A stretch of DNA of 64,000 nt from Opitutia bacterium Tous-C4FEB (GTDB taxonomy: Bacteria; Verrucomicrobiota; Verrucomicrobiia; Opitutales; Opitutaceae), in the NCBI GenBank assembly GCA_002304445.1, contig NEVA01000001.1:248001-312000 (forward strand), in the 5' to 3' direction. The notes under the pieces were generated by a model. The model worked only from the letters and a program-made list of their open reading frames with translations, made no database searches and was not told the origin of the DNA. Both the position numbers and the translations under genes were made by a program. Below are positions 36,916-45,893 of this stretch, one piece after another. Each line of letters begins with the position of its first letter. Position 1 is the first letter of the stretch.

Positions 36916-37014
36916 TCACGCGGAAATCACAACCAACGAGGTCGCCCCCGGCAGCGTAGAGACCTCCGCGATCCAGCGGCCATCGTCTTCGCGCTCTGCG
37001 TCGATTTGTGTGGC
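36916..37014 (-). pseudogene. Possible HicB-type antitoxin fragment
   Basis: On the minus strand a frame reads IDAEREDDGRWIAEVSTLPG and then stops at a TGA after a few unrelated residues. V-x-REDDGRWIAEVPxLPG is the N-terminal hallmark of HicB antitoxins. Nothing of the C-terminal part or a HicA partner is visible, so only a ~30-residue relic remains. The rest of the gap 36840-37246 holds no gene. Confidence 0.4.
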
Positions 37015-37246
37015 GGGTCGATGAAGCCGCCCGTCCCTCAGGCAAATGCTTCTCCGCCGGATCATCGGCGGCGATGGCCCGGCATCACCACGAGCCTCGG
37101 GTCGAGAGCCGGCCTATCCCTTCGCACCGAAGCGTAGCCCGCCTGCACCCGGAGAAGCTGCGGCAGAATGCCATAGCCGAAGTTTTACCCGGCGCAGCCA
37201 CCCAGTGTGGCGTTGCCGAGTCAGCCCAATCTTCCACGCTCGCTCC

Positions 37247-38503
37247 ATGCCCCCTCGCCCCGTCCGCTTTGCATTGCTTGTGTTTGCCGCCGTCTCCCTC
37301 GCCCGCGCCGATGTGTCGTGGCTCCCACCCGGTCTCCCGCCCGCCCCTGCCACCGGGCCTGCGCTTTGCCCGGGCGAATTCCTCAAACCCGCCCAAGGTG
37401 CCGCCGTCCTCGACGCCGCCCTCGCCCAGTTTCCCGACCGTGCACGCTGGGACACCTACGCCGCCCACCTCCGCACCCGTATCCAGGAGGCCGCCGGCCT
37501 CGCCCCGTGGCCAAAGCGCACGCCCCTCAACGCCGTCATCCGCGACCGCCGCACGCACGACGGCTACACGGTCGAAAATGTCGCCTTCGAATCCGCCCCC
37601 GGCGTCTTCGTCACGGGCAACCTCTACCGCCCCACCGGCGCCATCGGCAAACACCCGGTGATCCTCTCCACGCACGGCCACGCGCGCACCGTGACCAAGC
37701 CCGAGGACTACGACACCCACGCGCGGTTCTCACCCACGATGCAGACCCGCTGTGCCAGTCTCGCGCGCATGGGCGCGATCGTGTTCTCCATCGACATGTT
37801 TGCCAACGGCGAGGGTATCCAACTCTACGGCCTCGCCGCGCACCGCGATACGCTCGCCATCACGATCCACGTGTGGAACGGCATCCGCGCCCTCGATTTC
37901 CTCCTCGGGCTCGACGGCGCTGATGCCTCACGCGTCGCCGTCTCCGGCGAATCCGGCGGCGGCACCCAGACGTTTCTTCTCGCCGCTCTCGATCCACGCG
38001 TGACCGTGACCGCGCCGGTGGTGATGGTCTCCGCCCATTTCTTCGGCGGTTGCCCCTGCGAGAGCGGCGTGCCCGTCCACCGCGGCGCCGACTACTTTGC
38101 CAACAACGCCATGATCGCCGCCCTCACCGCGCCGCGCCCTCAACTGCTGGTCTCCTGCGGCAAGGATTGGACCTCGAACACTCCGCGCGTGGAGTTCCCG
38201 TTCCTCCAAAAAATCTACGGCTACTACGGCGCCCCCGGCAACGTCGCCAACGTCCACCTGCCCGATGAGGGCCACGACTACGGTCCGTCAAAACGTGACG
38301 CCGTCTATCGCTTCTTCGCCGCGCAGCTCGGCCTCAATCTCGCCGCCGTCACCGACGTCGTCGGCCAAATCGACGAGTCCCGCGTCACGATTAACCGCGC
38401 CGCCGCCCTGCGCGTCTTCACCGCTGATTTCCCCGTGCCACCCCACGCGCTCCATGATGCCGCCGCTATCGGCCGCGCCCTCTCGGCGCTGCAAAAACCG
38501 TAG
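37247..38503 (+). CDS. Exported alpha/beta-hydrolase (acetylxylan-esterase-like)
   Basis: A 418-residue protein from the ATG at 37247 (MPPRPVRFALLVFAAVSLAR) with a signal peptide. The alpha/beta-hydrolase fold is shown by HPVILSTHGHA (oxyanion region), AIVFSIDMFANGEG, the nucleophile elbow VAVSGESGGG, and LPDEGHDYGPSK carrying the catalytic His. Related large esterases in Planctomycetes/Verrucomicrobia sit in polysaccharide-degradation loci. The specific substrate cannot be told from sequence. It stands alone in the plus direction. Confidence 0.82.
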   Translation: MPPRPVRFALLVFAAVSLARADVSWLPPGLPPAPATGPALCPGEFLKPAQGAAVLDAALAQFPDRARWDTYAAHLRTRIQEAAGLAPWPKRTPLNAVIRDRRTHDGYTVENVAFESAPGVFVTGNLYRPTGAIGKHPVILSTHGHARTVTKPEDYDTHARFSPTMQTRCASLARMGAIVFSIDMFANGEGIQLYGLAAHRDTLAITIHVWNGIRALDFLLGLDGADASRVAVSGESGGGTQTFLLAALDPRVTVTAPVVMVSAHFFGGCPCESGVPVHRGADYFANNAMIAALTAPRPQLLVSCGKDWTSNTPRVEFPFLQKIYGYYGAPGNVANVHLPDEGHDYGPSKRDAVYRFFAAQLGLNLAAVTDVVGQIDESRVTINRAAALRVFTADFPVPPHALHDAAAIGRALSALQKP

Positions 38504-38661
38504 CCGGACATTCACGAATTCTCTGTCGGCCCGAACGATCGTCGGGCAAAGGATCCGTCTGCGTTTGGCCAGCTTCGGAAACCGACGGGCGGCCGGTTCT
38601 ACAACCAGTCCACCCGGTCCGCGCACGCCGCCGCAGATGACACCTTGCCATTTCCGGGCAC

Positions 38662-38694
38662 AAAAAAACCGCCGCGAGCGAACTCGCGGCGGTT
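38662..38694 (-). terminator. Intrinsic terminator of the SWIB gene
   Basis: A perfect 12-bp stem AACCGCCGCGAG / CTCGCGGCGGTT closes on a four-base loop that reads TTCG on the minus strand, the very stable UUCG tetraloop. Seven T residues follow. It lies 24 bp after the SWIB stop and may also serve the converging esterase transcript. Confidence 0.93.
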
Positions 38695-38718
38695 AAGTTG
38701 ATTCGGACGAAAGCCGGA

Positions 38719-38988
38719 TTAGGCGACGTGCTTCGAAACGAGCTTCGTCATTTCGAACATGCTGACCTTGGCCTTGCCACCGAAGACGACCTTGAGGGCG
38801 GAATCGGCATTGATCTGCTTCTTGTCCTTCTTGTCCTGCAGACCGTTCTTCTTGATGTAGTCCCACAGCTTCTTGGTGAGCTCCGTGCGTGGGAGGGGCT
38901 TCGAGCCTACGACGGCCGCGAGGGCGGCGTCAGGCGTAACAGGTTTCATGAACGCGGCGTTTGGTTTACGAGCAGCTTTTTTGGCCAT
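38719..38988 (-). CDS. SWIB/MDM2-domain protein
   Basis: An 89-residue basic protein. A Lys/Arg/Ala-rich N-terminus (MAKKAARKPNAAFMKPVTPD) leads into a SWIB domain: LAAVVGSKPLPRTELTKKLW, DYIKKNGLQDKKDKKQINAD, LKVVFGGKAKVSMFEMTKLV. Single-domain SWIB proteins are known from Chlamydia and other PVC bacteria, where a chromatin or topoisomerase-linked role has been proposed. It is monocistronic, with a strong terminator. Confidence 0.93.
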   Translation of the reverse strand: MAKKAARKPNAAFMKPVTPDAALAAVVGSKPLPRTELTKKLWDYIKKNGLQDKKDKKQINADSALKVVFGGKAKVSMFEMTKLVSKHVA

Positions 38989-39136
38989 AGTGGATTTGGG
39001 ATTAAGTGCTTTCGACTGAAAGCGTCGTAGTTCTAGGCGGAAGCCCGGGGCATTTCCGAGGAAATTTTTTCGAAATCGTCGAATTCTCAGAGGGAAAACG
39101 TCCTTGCGTCCCTCTCAAAGGCTCGCTTATCGCGCC

Positions 39137-41026
39137 TTAATCCCCGTCGTCCACCTGCACGAATTGCTCGTAAAGCGCGGCGTAGCGTCCGCCGGCGGCG
39201 AGCAGTTGGTCGTGCGTTCCGCGCTCGATGATCACGCCTTGGTCGAGCACGAGCACGAGGTCCGCGTGCCGGATCGTGCTCAACCGGTGCGCCACCACGA
39301 AGCTCGTGCGACCGCGCAGCAGTTTCAGCAACGCCGTCTGCAGCCGCGCCTCGGTCAGCGCGTCGATCGAACTCGTCGCCTCGTCGAGAATCACGAGCCG
39401 CGGATCCGCGAGCAGCGCGCGGGTGAAGCACACGAGCTGGCGTTGTCCCACCGAGAGACTCGCGCCGCGCTCGCCGACTTCCGTCAACAGGCCTTGCGGT
39501 AGCGCCTCCAGGATATCGAGACAATCGAGGGACGCGGCCGCCGCGCGCACTTCCGCATCCGTCGCCTCCGGTTTGGCGAGGCGGAGATTCTCGAGCACCG
39601 TGCCGCTGAAGAGAAAATTCTGCTGCTGCACCATGCCCATCTGCCGGTGCAGCGAGCGGCTGGTGAGCGTACGGATCTCGCGGCCGTCGATCAGCAGTTC
39701 GCCGCTCGTGGGCAGGTAGAACTTGGAAACGAGATTGATGATCGAGCTCTTCCCGCTGCCCGTGTGCCCGACGAGCGCGACGGTCTGCCCCGGCTCCGCC
39801 ACGAAATTGATGTCGTGCAGGACGGGACGGGCCGGATCGTAACCGAACGAGAGCCCGCGGAATTCCACGCGCACGCCGGGCGCGGCGAGCAGCGGCGGCG
39901 GCTCGGGGGAAACTCCCGCGACCTTCACCCGCGGATCGGGCAGCGCGACCGCTTCGGGCGCGTCAACCCACTCAGGCACGGTGTCGATCAGTTTGAAGAC
40001 GCGCTCGGCTCCGGCCATCGCGACCAGCGCTTGGTTGTATTGATTGCCGATGATCGCGATCGGGGAGAAAAACTGGTTTGCGAGCAGGAAAAACGTGATT
40101 AACGCACCAAGCGTCATGTCGCCGTTGAACACCCGCCAGCCGCCAAACATGAGCAGGGTCGCCACGAAAAACTGGCTGTTCAGCTCGAGCAGAGGCGTAA
40201 GGATCGCCGAGGTGCGGGCGAGCGCGATGTTGTAGGCCGAGTGGTCGGCGAGCAGACTGCGGAAGAGCCCGGCATTGGTCTCCTGCCGCACGAAACCTTG
40301 GGTCACGCGGATGCCGTTGACCGATTCCGCGAGCGTCGCCGTCACGCGGCTGAAGCTCTCGCTCGCGGCGCGAGAGTAGAGACTCAGTTTCACGCGGAAG
40401 TGGCGGTTGATCGCCCAAAGCACCGGCGCCATCCCGAGCACAATCAGGAAAAGCTGCCAATCGCTCCACGCCATCACGATCGCGGAGAACACCATCGTAC
40501 CGCCTTGGATCACGCTCACGAAGAGCACGTCTTGGATGCCGCTGCGCACCGATTCGACGTCGCTCGTCACGCGGCCGATGATGCGGCCGAGCTTCATGCG
40601 CTGGAAAAAGCTCATCGGCTGACGCTGGACCTTGTCGAAGATATCCGCGCGCAATCCGTTCACCACCGTTTCGCCGACTTGAAGCGCGTAGCGCTGACGG
40701 AAGTGAAACAGACCGTCGGTCGTGATCGCGAGCAGACCGTAGCCCACCACGCCAAGAGCAATGCCGACGTAATTCGCGCTAGAAATCGGCCCGTTGATCA
40801 CAAGGGCCATCACCCAGCCCAGCGCCGGGAGTTGCGCCGAGCGGATCACGGAGAGCCCGATCAAGGCCGAGAGTTTGCCGCGCACCGGCCGGGCATAGGT
40901 GAAGAGCCGGCGCATCAGGCCCCACTCGAGCGGCTTGAACTGCTCTTCCTGATCGTCGTCGTCGGGCAGTCGGTGCACGAGGCCCATGGGCTTCGGCGGC
41001 GGAGGTGGGGGGACGACGGGAATCAT
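39137..41026 (-). CDS. ABC exporter half-transporter, subunit B (degenerate signature)
   Basis: A 629-residue TMD-NBD protein. Six helices lie in residues 50-330, with VVNGLRADIFDKVQRQPMSF as the coupling region. The ATPase has Walker A GHTGSGKSS, Walker B RLVILDEATSSID with the catalytic Glu, and H-loop VVAHRLST. The signature reads LSVGQRQ instead of LSGGQ. It overlaps the preceding half-transporter by four bases (ATGA). With that partner it should form a heterodimeric exporter with one active and one degenerate nucleotide site. Confidence 0.93.
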   Translation of the reverse strand: MIPVVPPPPPPKPMGLVHRLPDDDDQEEQFKPLEWGLMRRLFTYARPVRGKLSALIGLSVIRSAQLPALGWVMALVINGPISSANYVGIALGVVGYGLLAITTDGLFHFRQRYALQVGETVVNGLRADIFDKVQRQPMSFFQRMKLGRIIGRVTSDVESVRSGIQDVLFVSVIQGGTMVFSAIVMAWSDWQLFLIVLGMAPVLWAINRHFRVKLSLYSRAASESFSRVTATLAESVNGIRVTQGFVRQETNAGLFRSLLADHSAYNIALARTSAILTPLLELNSQFFVATLLMFGGWRVFNGDMTLGALITFFLLANQFFSPIAIIGNQYNQALVAMAGAERVFKLIDTVPEWVDAPEAVALPDPRVKVAGVSPEPPPLLAAPGVRVEFRGLSFGYDPARPVLHDINFVAEPGQTVALVGHTGSGKSSIINLVSKFYLPTSGELLIDGREIRTLTSRSLHRQMGMVQQQNFLFSGTVLENLRLAKPEATDAEVRAAAASLDCLDILEALPQGLLTEVGERGASLSVGQRQLVCFTRALLADPRLVILDEATSSIDALTEARLQTALLKLLRGRTSFVVAHRLSTIRHADLVLVLDQGVIIERGTHDQLLAAGGRYAALYEQFVQVDDGD

Positions 41027-42903
41027 GCGCGTTTCTCCCCGGGTTTGGCGGTACCGAGCGACTGGAGTTCGCGGCCGTCCACGAGTTGCAAGCTCGCGAC
41101 GCGGCGGTAGGAACCGGGCTGCGCCATCAACTCGGCATGGGTGCCGCGTTGGGCGATCCGGCCTTGCTCCATCACGATGATAAAATCGGCGCGGCGCAAC
41201 GTGCTGAGGCGATGGGCCACGATAAACGTCGTGCGGCCCGCGATGGCGCGGTCGAGCGCTTCAAAGATCTCGTGCTCCGTCTCGCTGTCGATCGCCGCCG
41301 TCGGATCGTCGAGCAGCAAAATCGCCGGCTCCAACAACACCGCGCGCGCGATGGCCAACCGCTGCCGTTGCCCGCCCGAGAGACTCGCCCCGCTCTCGCC
41401 GAGCACGGTGTCGTAGCCGAGCGGTAACGCCGTGACAAAGTCGTGCGCGGCGGCGATCCGGGCGGCGCGCTCGATCTGCTCACGGGTCGCCGCGGGGTGA
41501 CCAAAAGCGATGTTGGCCGCGATCGTGTTCGAAAAGAGAAAGCTCTCCTGAAACACGATGCCGATGTTGCGCCGCAGATCGTCGAGATCGAGCTCCCGAA
41601 TATCCACGCCGTCGATCAAAACGCGGCCGGCGGTCGGGTCGAAAAAACGCGGCAGCAGGCTCATCAGGACGCACTTGCCCGCACCGGTCGCACCGAGGAT
41701 TGCGACGCATTGGCCGGGCTTCACCTCCAGGTCGATGTCACGCACGACCGCCTCGGCCCCGGCGTAGGCGAAGGAGACGTTTTCGAACCGCACCAATCCC
41801 GTGCACCGCGGGAGGCGGATCGCGGCGGGCGCGTTCTTCACTTCGACCGGCGCATCGAGGATTTCAAACACCCGGCGCGCGCCGATCAGCGACTGCTGCA
41901 CGGAGTTCACGATGTTGGCGACGTTGTTGACCTGACCGGAAAACTGCTCGAGCAGACCGGCAAACACGATGAGCCCGGTGCCCAGCGGCAGTTCCCCGTT
42001 CGCCACGAGCCAGCCGCCGTAGCCGAGCAGCACCATCATGTTGATGCGCGTGATAAAACCCACCGCCGGGGAAAACAGGCTCACGCGCCAGAAAATGCCC
42101 TGCTGCTGGTCGAAGCACGCCTGGTTCGCCGCATCGAATTTCGCCCGCGCTTCGGGCTCGCGGCCGAAGCCCTTCGTCACCGCCACGCCTTGCAGGCTCT
42201 CCGCGAGGATCTGCACCATGCGTTCGACGAGCGTGCGGTTGTGCGCGTAAGAAGGTTGGATTTTTTTGGAAAACCAAGTCGACAGCACCGCGAGCAACGG
42301 CGTCGTCGCCAGGCAGGCCAACGTGAGCGACGGACTCAGGCTCGCCATGTAGATCACATAGACCGTGAGCGACACCGCCATGATCACGCTTTGGATCATG
42401 ACTTGGTCCACAAACATCCGCACCGATTGCACATCACCGGTCACGCGCGTGATGATCGAGCCCGTGGAATTCGCATCGAAGAACCGAAAACTGAGCCGCT
42501 GCAACTTGTCGTAAACCTCGCCCCGCAGATCGACCACGAGTTTCTGCTGCACGAGTTTGTTGATCGAAACCGCGAGCACGTAGTTGAGCAGCGCCCGGCT
42601 CAGCGCCAGCACGAGGATCAGCCCCGCCAAGAGCCCGAGCACCTGCAACGGCGCCCACGCCATCGGCAACGCAACGTGCAGGACGTTGTCGCCCATCGGC
42701 GTGTCATCGAGTTTATGCCGGATGTAGTCGATTCCGAGGCCGGTGAAACTCAGGCCGCCGATGCCCATCACCAACAACAACAGTTGCAAGCCGAGCACCT
42801 GCAGACAGTGCAGCCGATAACGCCACGCCAACCCGAACAGCCGCCGGATCAACGCCCCGTTGGAGGGGCCGACGACGTCGGACATGGACGGTGGCAAAGA
42901 CAT
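41023..42903 (-). CDS. ABC exporter half-transporter, subunit A (degenerate Walker motifs)
   Basis: A 626-residue TMD-NBD protein, start ATG at 42903 (an ATG at 42885 is possible). After six helices the ATPase shows Walker A GATGAGKCV, where the usual Ser/Thr is Cys. The signature LSGGQRQR is intact. Walker B reads AILLLDDPTAAID, with Asp instead of the catalytic Glu. Together with the LSVGQ of its partner this builds one degenerate site, the pattern of TM287/288- and LmrCD-type heterodimers. Substrate may be a lipid or a drug; not deducible. Confidence 0.93.
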   Translation of the reverse strand: MSLPPSMSDVVGPSNGALIRRLFGLAWRYRLHCLQVLGLQLLLLVMGIGGLSFTGLGIDYIRHKLDDTPMGDNVLHVALPMAWAPLQVLGLLAGLILVLALSRALLNYVLAVSINKLVQQKLVVDLRGEVYDKLQRLSFRFFDANSTGSIITRVTGDVQSVRMFVDQVMIQSVIMAVSLTVYVIYMASLSPSLTLACLATTPLLAVLSTWFSKKIQPSYAHNRTLVERMVQILAESLQGVAVTKGFGREPEARAKFDAANQACFDQQQGIFWRVSLFSPAVGFITRINMMVLLGYGGWLVANGELPLGTGLIVFAGLLEQFSGQVNNVANIVNSVQQSLIGARRVFEILDAPVEVKNAPAAIRLPRCTGLVRFENVSFAYAGAEAVVRDIDLEVKPGQCVAILGATGAGKCVLMSLLPRFFDPTAGRVLIDGVDIRELDLDDLRRNIGIVFQESFLFSNTIAANIAFGHPAATREQIERAARIAAAHDFVTALPLGYDTVLGESGASLSGGQRQRLAIARAVLLEPAILLLDDPTAAIDSETEHEIFEALDRAIAGRTTFIVAHRLSTLRRADFIIVMEQGRIAQRGTHAELMAQPGSYRRVASLQLVDGRELQSLGTAKPGEKRA

Positions 42904-42987
42904 TTGGCCCGCAACCTAAGCCCGAGCCCCGGCACTGCACGAAATTTTTTTGTTCACCCCTAGCGTCGCCGACCGCGCGACCCCGTC

Positions 42988-43656
42988 TCAGTTCCGCTGC
43001 TTCGGGCGATTCTGATTCTGGCCCTGGGTCGGGGCGCGTTGGCCGCGCTGCGCCTGCGCCTGCGCAGCGGGAGCCGGAGCCGGAGCTTCGACAACCGGCG
43101 TCTGGCCTTGCGCGGCCTGAATCGAAGCCTGTTCCCGCAGCGCGCGGCGGCGGCGCACTTCGGTCGCGACGGCCTCGAGCCGACGCTGCTCATCGGCCGG
43201 CGTGGGGTTGAGCACCACGCTCTGGGTCACGGCCGTGGGCATCCCGGTGGGAGCCGACATCGGCGGCGGCGCCGTGGCTTGGCCCGAAGAAGCTACCTTG
43301 GAAGCGCGCATCGCCAGATTGAGCGTTCGCCCACCGTGCTGGACCGTTACCATCTCGTTGGTCGCATCGTAGGATTTCACCAAAAAATCGTGGTCCTTTT
43401 CGTTCAGCTTCGACCACACGCTGACTTTCTTCGCCGGATCAAAAATCCCAAAGAGTAGCCCCGAGCCCGTATCCATCACCCCGCGCAATTCCAAGGGAGC
43501 ACCTTCGGTCACCGCGGTAGTTGCCGCCGCCTGCGCCGGCATAAAGGGCGAACTCTGGGCCAACTGCGCCCCACTGCGCGTGACCGTCCCGAGCAGCAGC
43601 GCCGCAAGCAACGGCAGGAAAAAAAGGGGAGTTCGAGGCGCGGACATAAACAGCAT
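42988..43656 (-). CDS. Exported hypothetical protein with Pro/Gln-rich tail
   Basis: A 222-residue protein with start ATG at 43656 or 43647. A signal peptide (PLFFLPLLAALLLGTVTRSG) is followed by a small beta-rich domain at about 50-110 (LELRGVMDTGSGLLFGIFD, SVWSKLNEKDHDFLVKSYD, VQHGGRTLNLAM). A low-complexity tail rich in Ala, Pro, Gln and Arg fills the rest. The beta-domain resembles the small periplasmic modules of pilus/type II secretion accessory proteins, but I cannot assign it. It lies 84 bp upstream of the ABC exporter genes in the same direction. Confidence 0.75.
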   Translation of the reverse strand: MLFMSAPRTPLFFLPLLAALLLGTVTRSGAQLAQSSPFMPAQAAATTAVTEGAPLELRGVMDTGSGLLFGIFDPAKKVSVWSKLNEKDHDFLVKSYDATNEMVTVQHGGRTLNLAMRASKVASSGQATAPPPMSAPTGMPTAVTQSVVLNPTPADEQRRLEAVATEVRRRRALREQASIQAAQGQTPVVEAPAPAPAAQAQAQRGQRAPTQGQNQNRPKQRN

Positions 43657-43813
43657 GGGAAACAGAGTAGACGCACCCGCCCGGGTCAAGTAACAGGGTT
43701 TTTCCGGCAGCGCCTTCCAGCAGCGCCTGAACTGCCGTCGCAGTAAATTTCGGCACGGCGCGCGGGCCGCTTCGTCCTTTGACACCCTCCAGCCCCACCG
43801 CAACAATCCGCCC

Positions 43814-44764
43814 ATGCGAATGTCGCTGCTGTTTCTCTGCGCCGCCTGCCTCGGCCTCACCGCCTGCTCCCGCCCGAAGTCGCCCGGCTATCAAGGTTAC
43901 CTTGAAGGCGAATTCGTCTACGTCGGCGCCCCTCTTGGCGGCCAACTTGAAAAACTTGCGGTCATCAAAGGCACCCGCATCCCCGCCGGCGCTCTCCTTT
44001 TCACGTTGGAACACGCCAACGAGCTCGCCGCCCAACGCCAAGCCGCCGACCAACTCCGCGCCACCGAGGCCCGTCTCGCCGACGCGCAAAAGGGCTCACG
44101 CCCGAGCGAGCTCGCCAGTCTCACCGCCCGTCTCGACCAAGCCCGCGCCGCCGCCGAGCTCTCCCGACTCGATCTTGCCCGCCAAAAGAATCTCTTTGAG
44201 ACGCGCGTCCTTCCTGCGAGCGACTACGACCGCGCCCGCCTCACGCACGAGAAAAACACCCGCGCCCTCGATGAACTTGCCGCCCAACTTACCACCGCCG
44301 GCCTCGGCGCCCGGCCCGACGCTCTCGCCGCCGCGATGGCCGAGGTGAGCGCCGCTGCCGCGGCCAAAGCAAGAGCCGACTGGGCCGTCGCTCAAAAATC
44401 CCAAGCCGCCCCACAGGCCGCACTCGTCTACGACACCCTTTACCGCGTGGGCGAATTCGTCGCCGCCGGCAACCCCGTCGTCTCCTTGCTACCCGCCGAA
44501 AACATCAAGGTCCGTTTCTTCGTCCCAGCAGCCGAATTCGCCGCCCTCACCGCCGGCGCCCCTGTCCGCATCGCGATCACCGGCCGCCCCGCCCCGCTCG
44601 AGGCGCGCATCAGCTACCTTTCGCCTTCGACCGAGTACACGCCGCCCATTCTCTACAACCGCGAGAACCGCTCAAAACTCGTCTTCATGGTCGAAGCCGC
44701 CTTCACCGACGCCAACGCCGCCCGCGACCTGCACCCCGGTCAACCCGTTGACGTTCTGAAGTAG
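43814..44764 (+). CDS. HlyD-family adaptor lipoprotein
   Basis: A 316-residue membrane-fusion protein. It has a lipoprotein signal (LFLCAACLGLTACSRPK, lipobox LTAC). The lipoyl half is GYLEGEFVYVGAPLGGQLEK, and a long Ala/Arg/Gln-rich helical hairpin covers about 70-190. The return lipoyl/beta-barrel part includes VYDTLYRVGEFVAAGNPVVS and VRFFVPAAEFAAL. It is YbhG/YhiI-like. It is followed after 36 bp by an ATPase and then an ABC-2 permease, forming a typical three-gene exporter. Confidence 0.92.
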   Translation: MRMSLLFLCAACLGLTACSRPKSPGYQGYLEGEFVYVGAPLGGQLEKLAVIKGTRIPAGALLFTLEHANELAAQRQAADQLRATEARLADAQKGSRPSELASLTARLDQARAAAELSRLDLARQKNLFETRVLPASDYDRARLTHEKNTRALDELAAQLTTAGLGARPDALAAAMAEVSAAAAAKARADWAVAQKSQAAPQAALVYDTLYRVGEFVAAGNPVVSLLPAENIKVRFFVPAAEFAALTAGAPVRIAITGRPAPLEARISYLSPSTEYTPPILYNRENRSKLVFMVEAAFTDANAARDLHPGQPVDVLK

Positions 44765-44800
44765 GGCGGTGTCTCCGACCCGCCCTCCGTGCCTGCCCCG

Positions 44801-45745
44801 ATGAGCCCGCCCGCCGCCGCCACCCCGACCGATCTAGCCATCGACGTCACCGGTGTGACCAAACGCTTTGGTGAAAAAACCGTCGTCAACGCCATCGACC
44901 TCGCCGTGCGCCGGGGTGAGATCTACGGTTTCCTCGGTCCCAACGGCTCGGGCAAGACCACGTTCATCCGCATGCTCTGCGGTCTGCTCACCCCCGATGC
45001 CGGCACCGGCACCTGCCTCGGTTACGATGTCCGTTCGCAACAGGCCGAGATCAAACGCCACGTCGGCTACATGACGCAGAAATTCAGTTACTACGAGGAC
45101 CTCAGCATCCGCGAGAACCTCGACTTCATCGCCCGCATCTACGCCGTGCCCGACCGCCGCGCCGCCGTTCAGCGCAGCCTCGACCGCTTGGGTCTGGCCA
45201 ACCGCAGCCATCAAATCGCCGGCCAACTCTCCGGCGGCTGGAAACAACGTCTCGCCCTCGCAGCCTGCCTCATCCACGAGCCCAAACTTCTCCTGCTCGA
45301 CGAACCCACCGCCGGCGTCGACCCCAAAGCCCGCCGCGAATTCTGGGACGAAATCCACCAGCTCGCCGCCGACGGCCTCACTGTCCTCATCACCACGCAC
45401 TACATGGACGAAGCCGAGCGCTGCCACCGCCTCGCCTACCTCGCCTACGGCCACCTCCTGACCCGCGGCACTCTCGCCGAAGTCCTCGCCGCCGCCAAGC
45501 TCACCACGTGGAGCATCACGGGCCCCGACCTCCGCACGCTCGCCACCACCCTCCGCGACCGCGCAGGCGTCGAACAAGTCGTCGCGTTCGGCAACACCCT
45601 TCATGTGAGCGGCCGCGACGCCGCCCGTCTCACCGCCACAATCGCTGCCGTCCGCGACCCGCGTCACGATTGGAAGCAAATCACCTCCGGCCTCGAGGAT
45701 GTGTTCATCAGCCTCATGGACGAAGCGAAGGACAACTTCGCATGA
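44801..45745 (+). CDS. YbhF-type ABC transporter ATP-binding protein (single domain)
   Basis: A 314-residue ATPase, start taken as the ATG at 44801. Motifs: Walker A GPNGSGKTTFIRML, Q-loop GYMTQKFSYYEDLSI, signature LSGGWKQRLALAACL, Walker B LLLLDEPTAGVD, H-loop LITTHYMDEAERC. The GPNGSGKTT and YMTQ(K)FSLY-type Q-loop place it with the YbhF/drug-export group. Unlike E. coli YbhF it has one ATPase domain. It works with the ABC-2 permease 149 bp downstream; the gap carries two operator-like palindromes. Confidence 0.93.
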   Translation: MSPPAAATPTDLAIDVTGVTKRFGEKTVVNAIDLAVRRGEIYGFLGPNGSGKTTFIRMLCGLLTPDAGTGTCLGYDVRSQQAEIKRHVGYMTQKFSYYEDLSIRENLDFIARIYAVPDRRAAVQRSLDRLGLANRSHQIAGQLSGGWKQRLALAACLIHEPKLLLLDEPTAGVDPKARREFWDEIHQLAADGLTVLITTHYMDEAERCHRLAYLAYGHLLTRGTLAEVLAAAKLTTWSITGPDLRTLATTLRDRAGVEQVVAFGNTLHVSGRDAARLTATIAAVRDPRHDWKQITSGLEDVFISLMDEAKDNFA

Positions 45746-45767
45746 CCCCCCGCCCCCAAAAAACCAC

Positions 45768-45841
45768 TTGTCATCCATTAGATGACAATTTTTCCGGATC
45801 ACCCGTGGAGAATTGCCACGAATGTCGTCTAATGGATGACG
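45768..45841. promoter_or_regulatory. Pair of operator-like palindromes inside the exporter cluster
   Basis: Site 1 at 45768-45788 is TTGTCATC-CATTA-GATGACAA, a perfect 8-bp inverted repeat. Site 2 at 45823-45841 is TGTCGTC-TAATG-GATGACG, an imperfect copy in the opposite orientation, 55 bp away centre to centre. The core equals that upstream of rpiB (34441-34463). They lie between the ATPase and permease genes, suggesting an internal regulated promoter. A TTTTT run after site 1 also makes it a weak terminator candidate. Confidence 0.6.
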
Positions 45842-45893
45842 TTTGCCCGGTGGCTTGTGGCGCGCAGTGCACGCGCGGTGCGCTGGACTGACC

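Noticed and set aside
45768-45793. Intrinsic terminator (8-bp stem followed by TTTTT) after the exporter ATPase
   Set aside because: The stem is AT-rich and weak, and the same palindrome occurs without T-run upstream of rpiB and again 55 bp on, so an operator explains it better.
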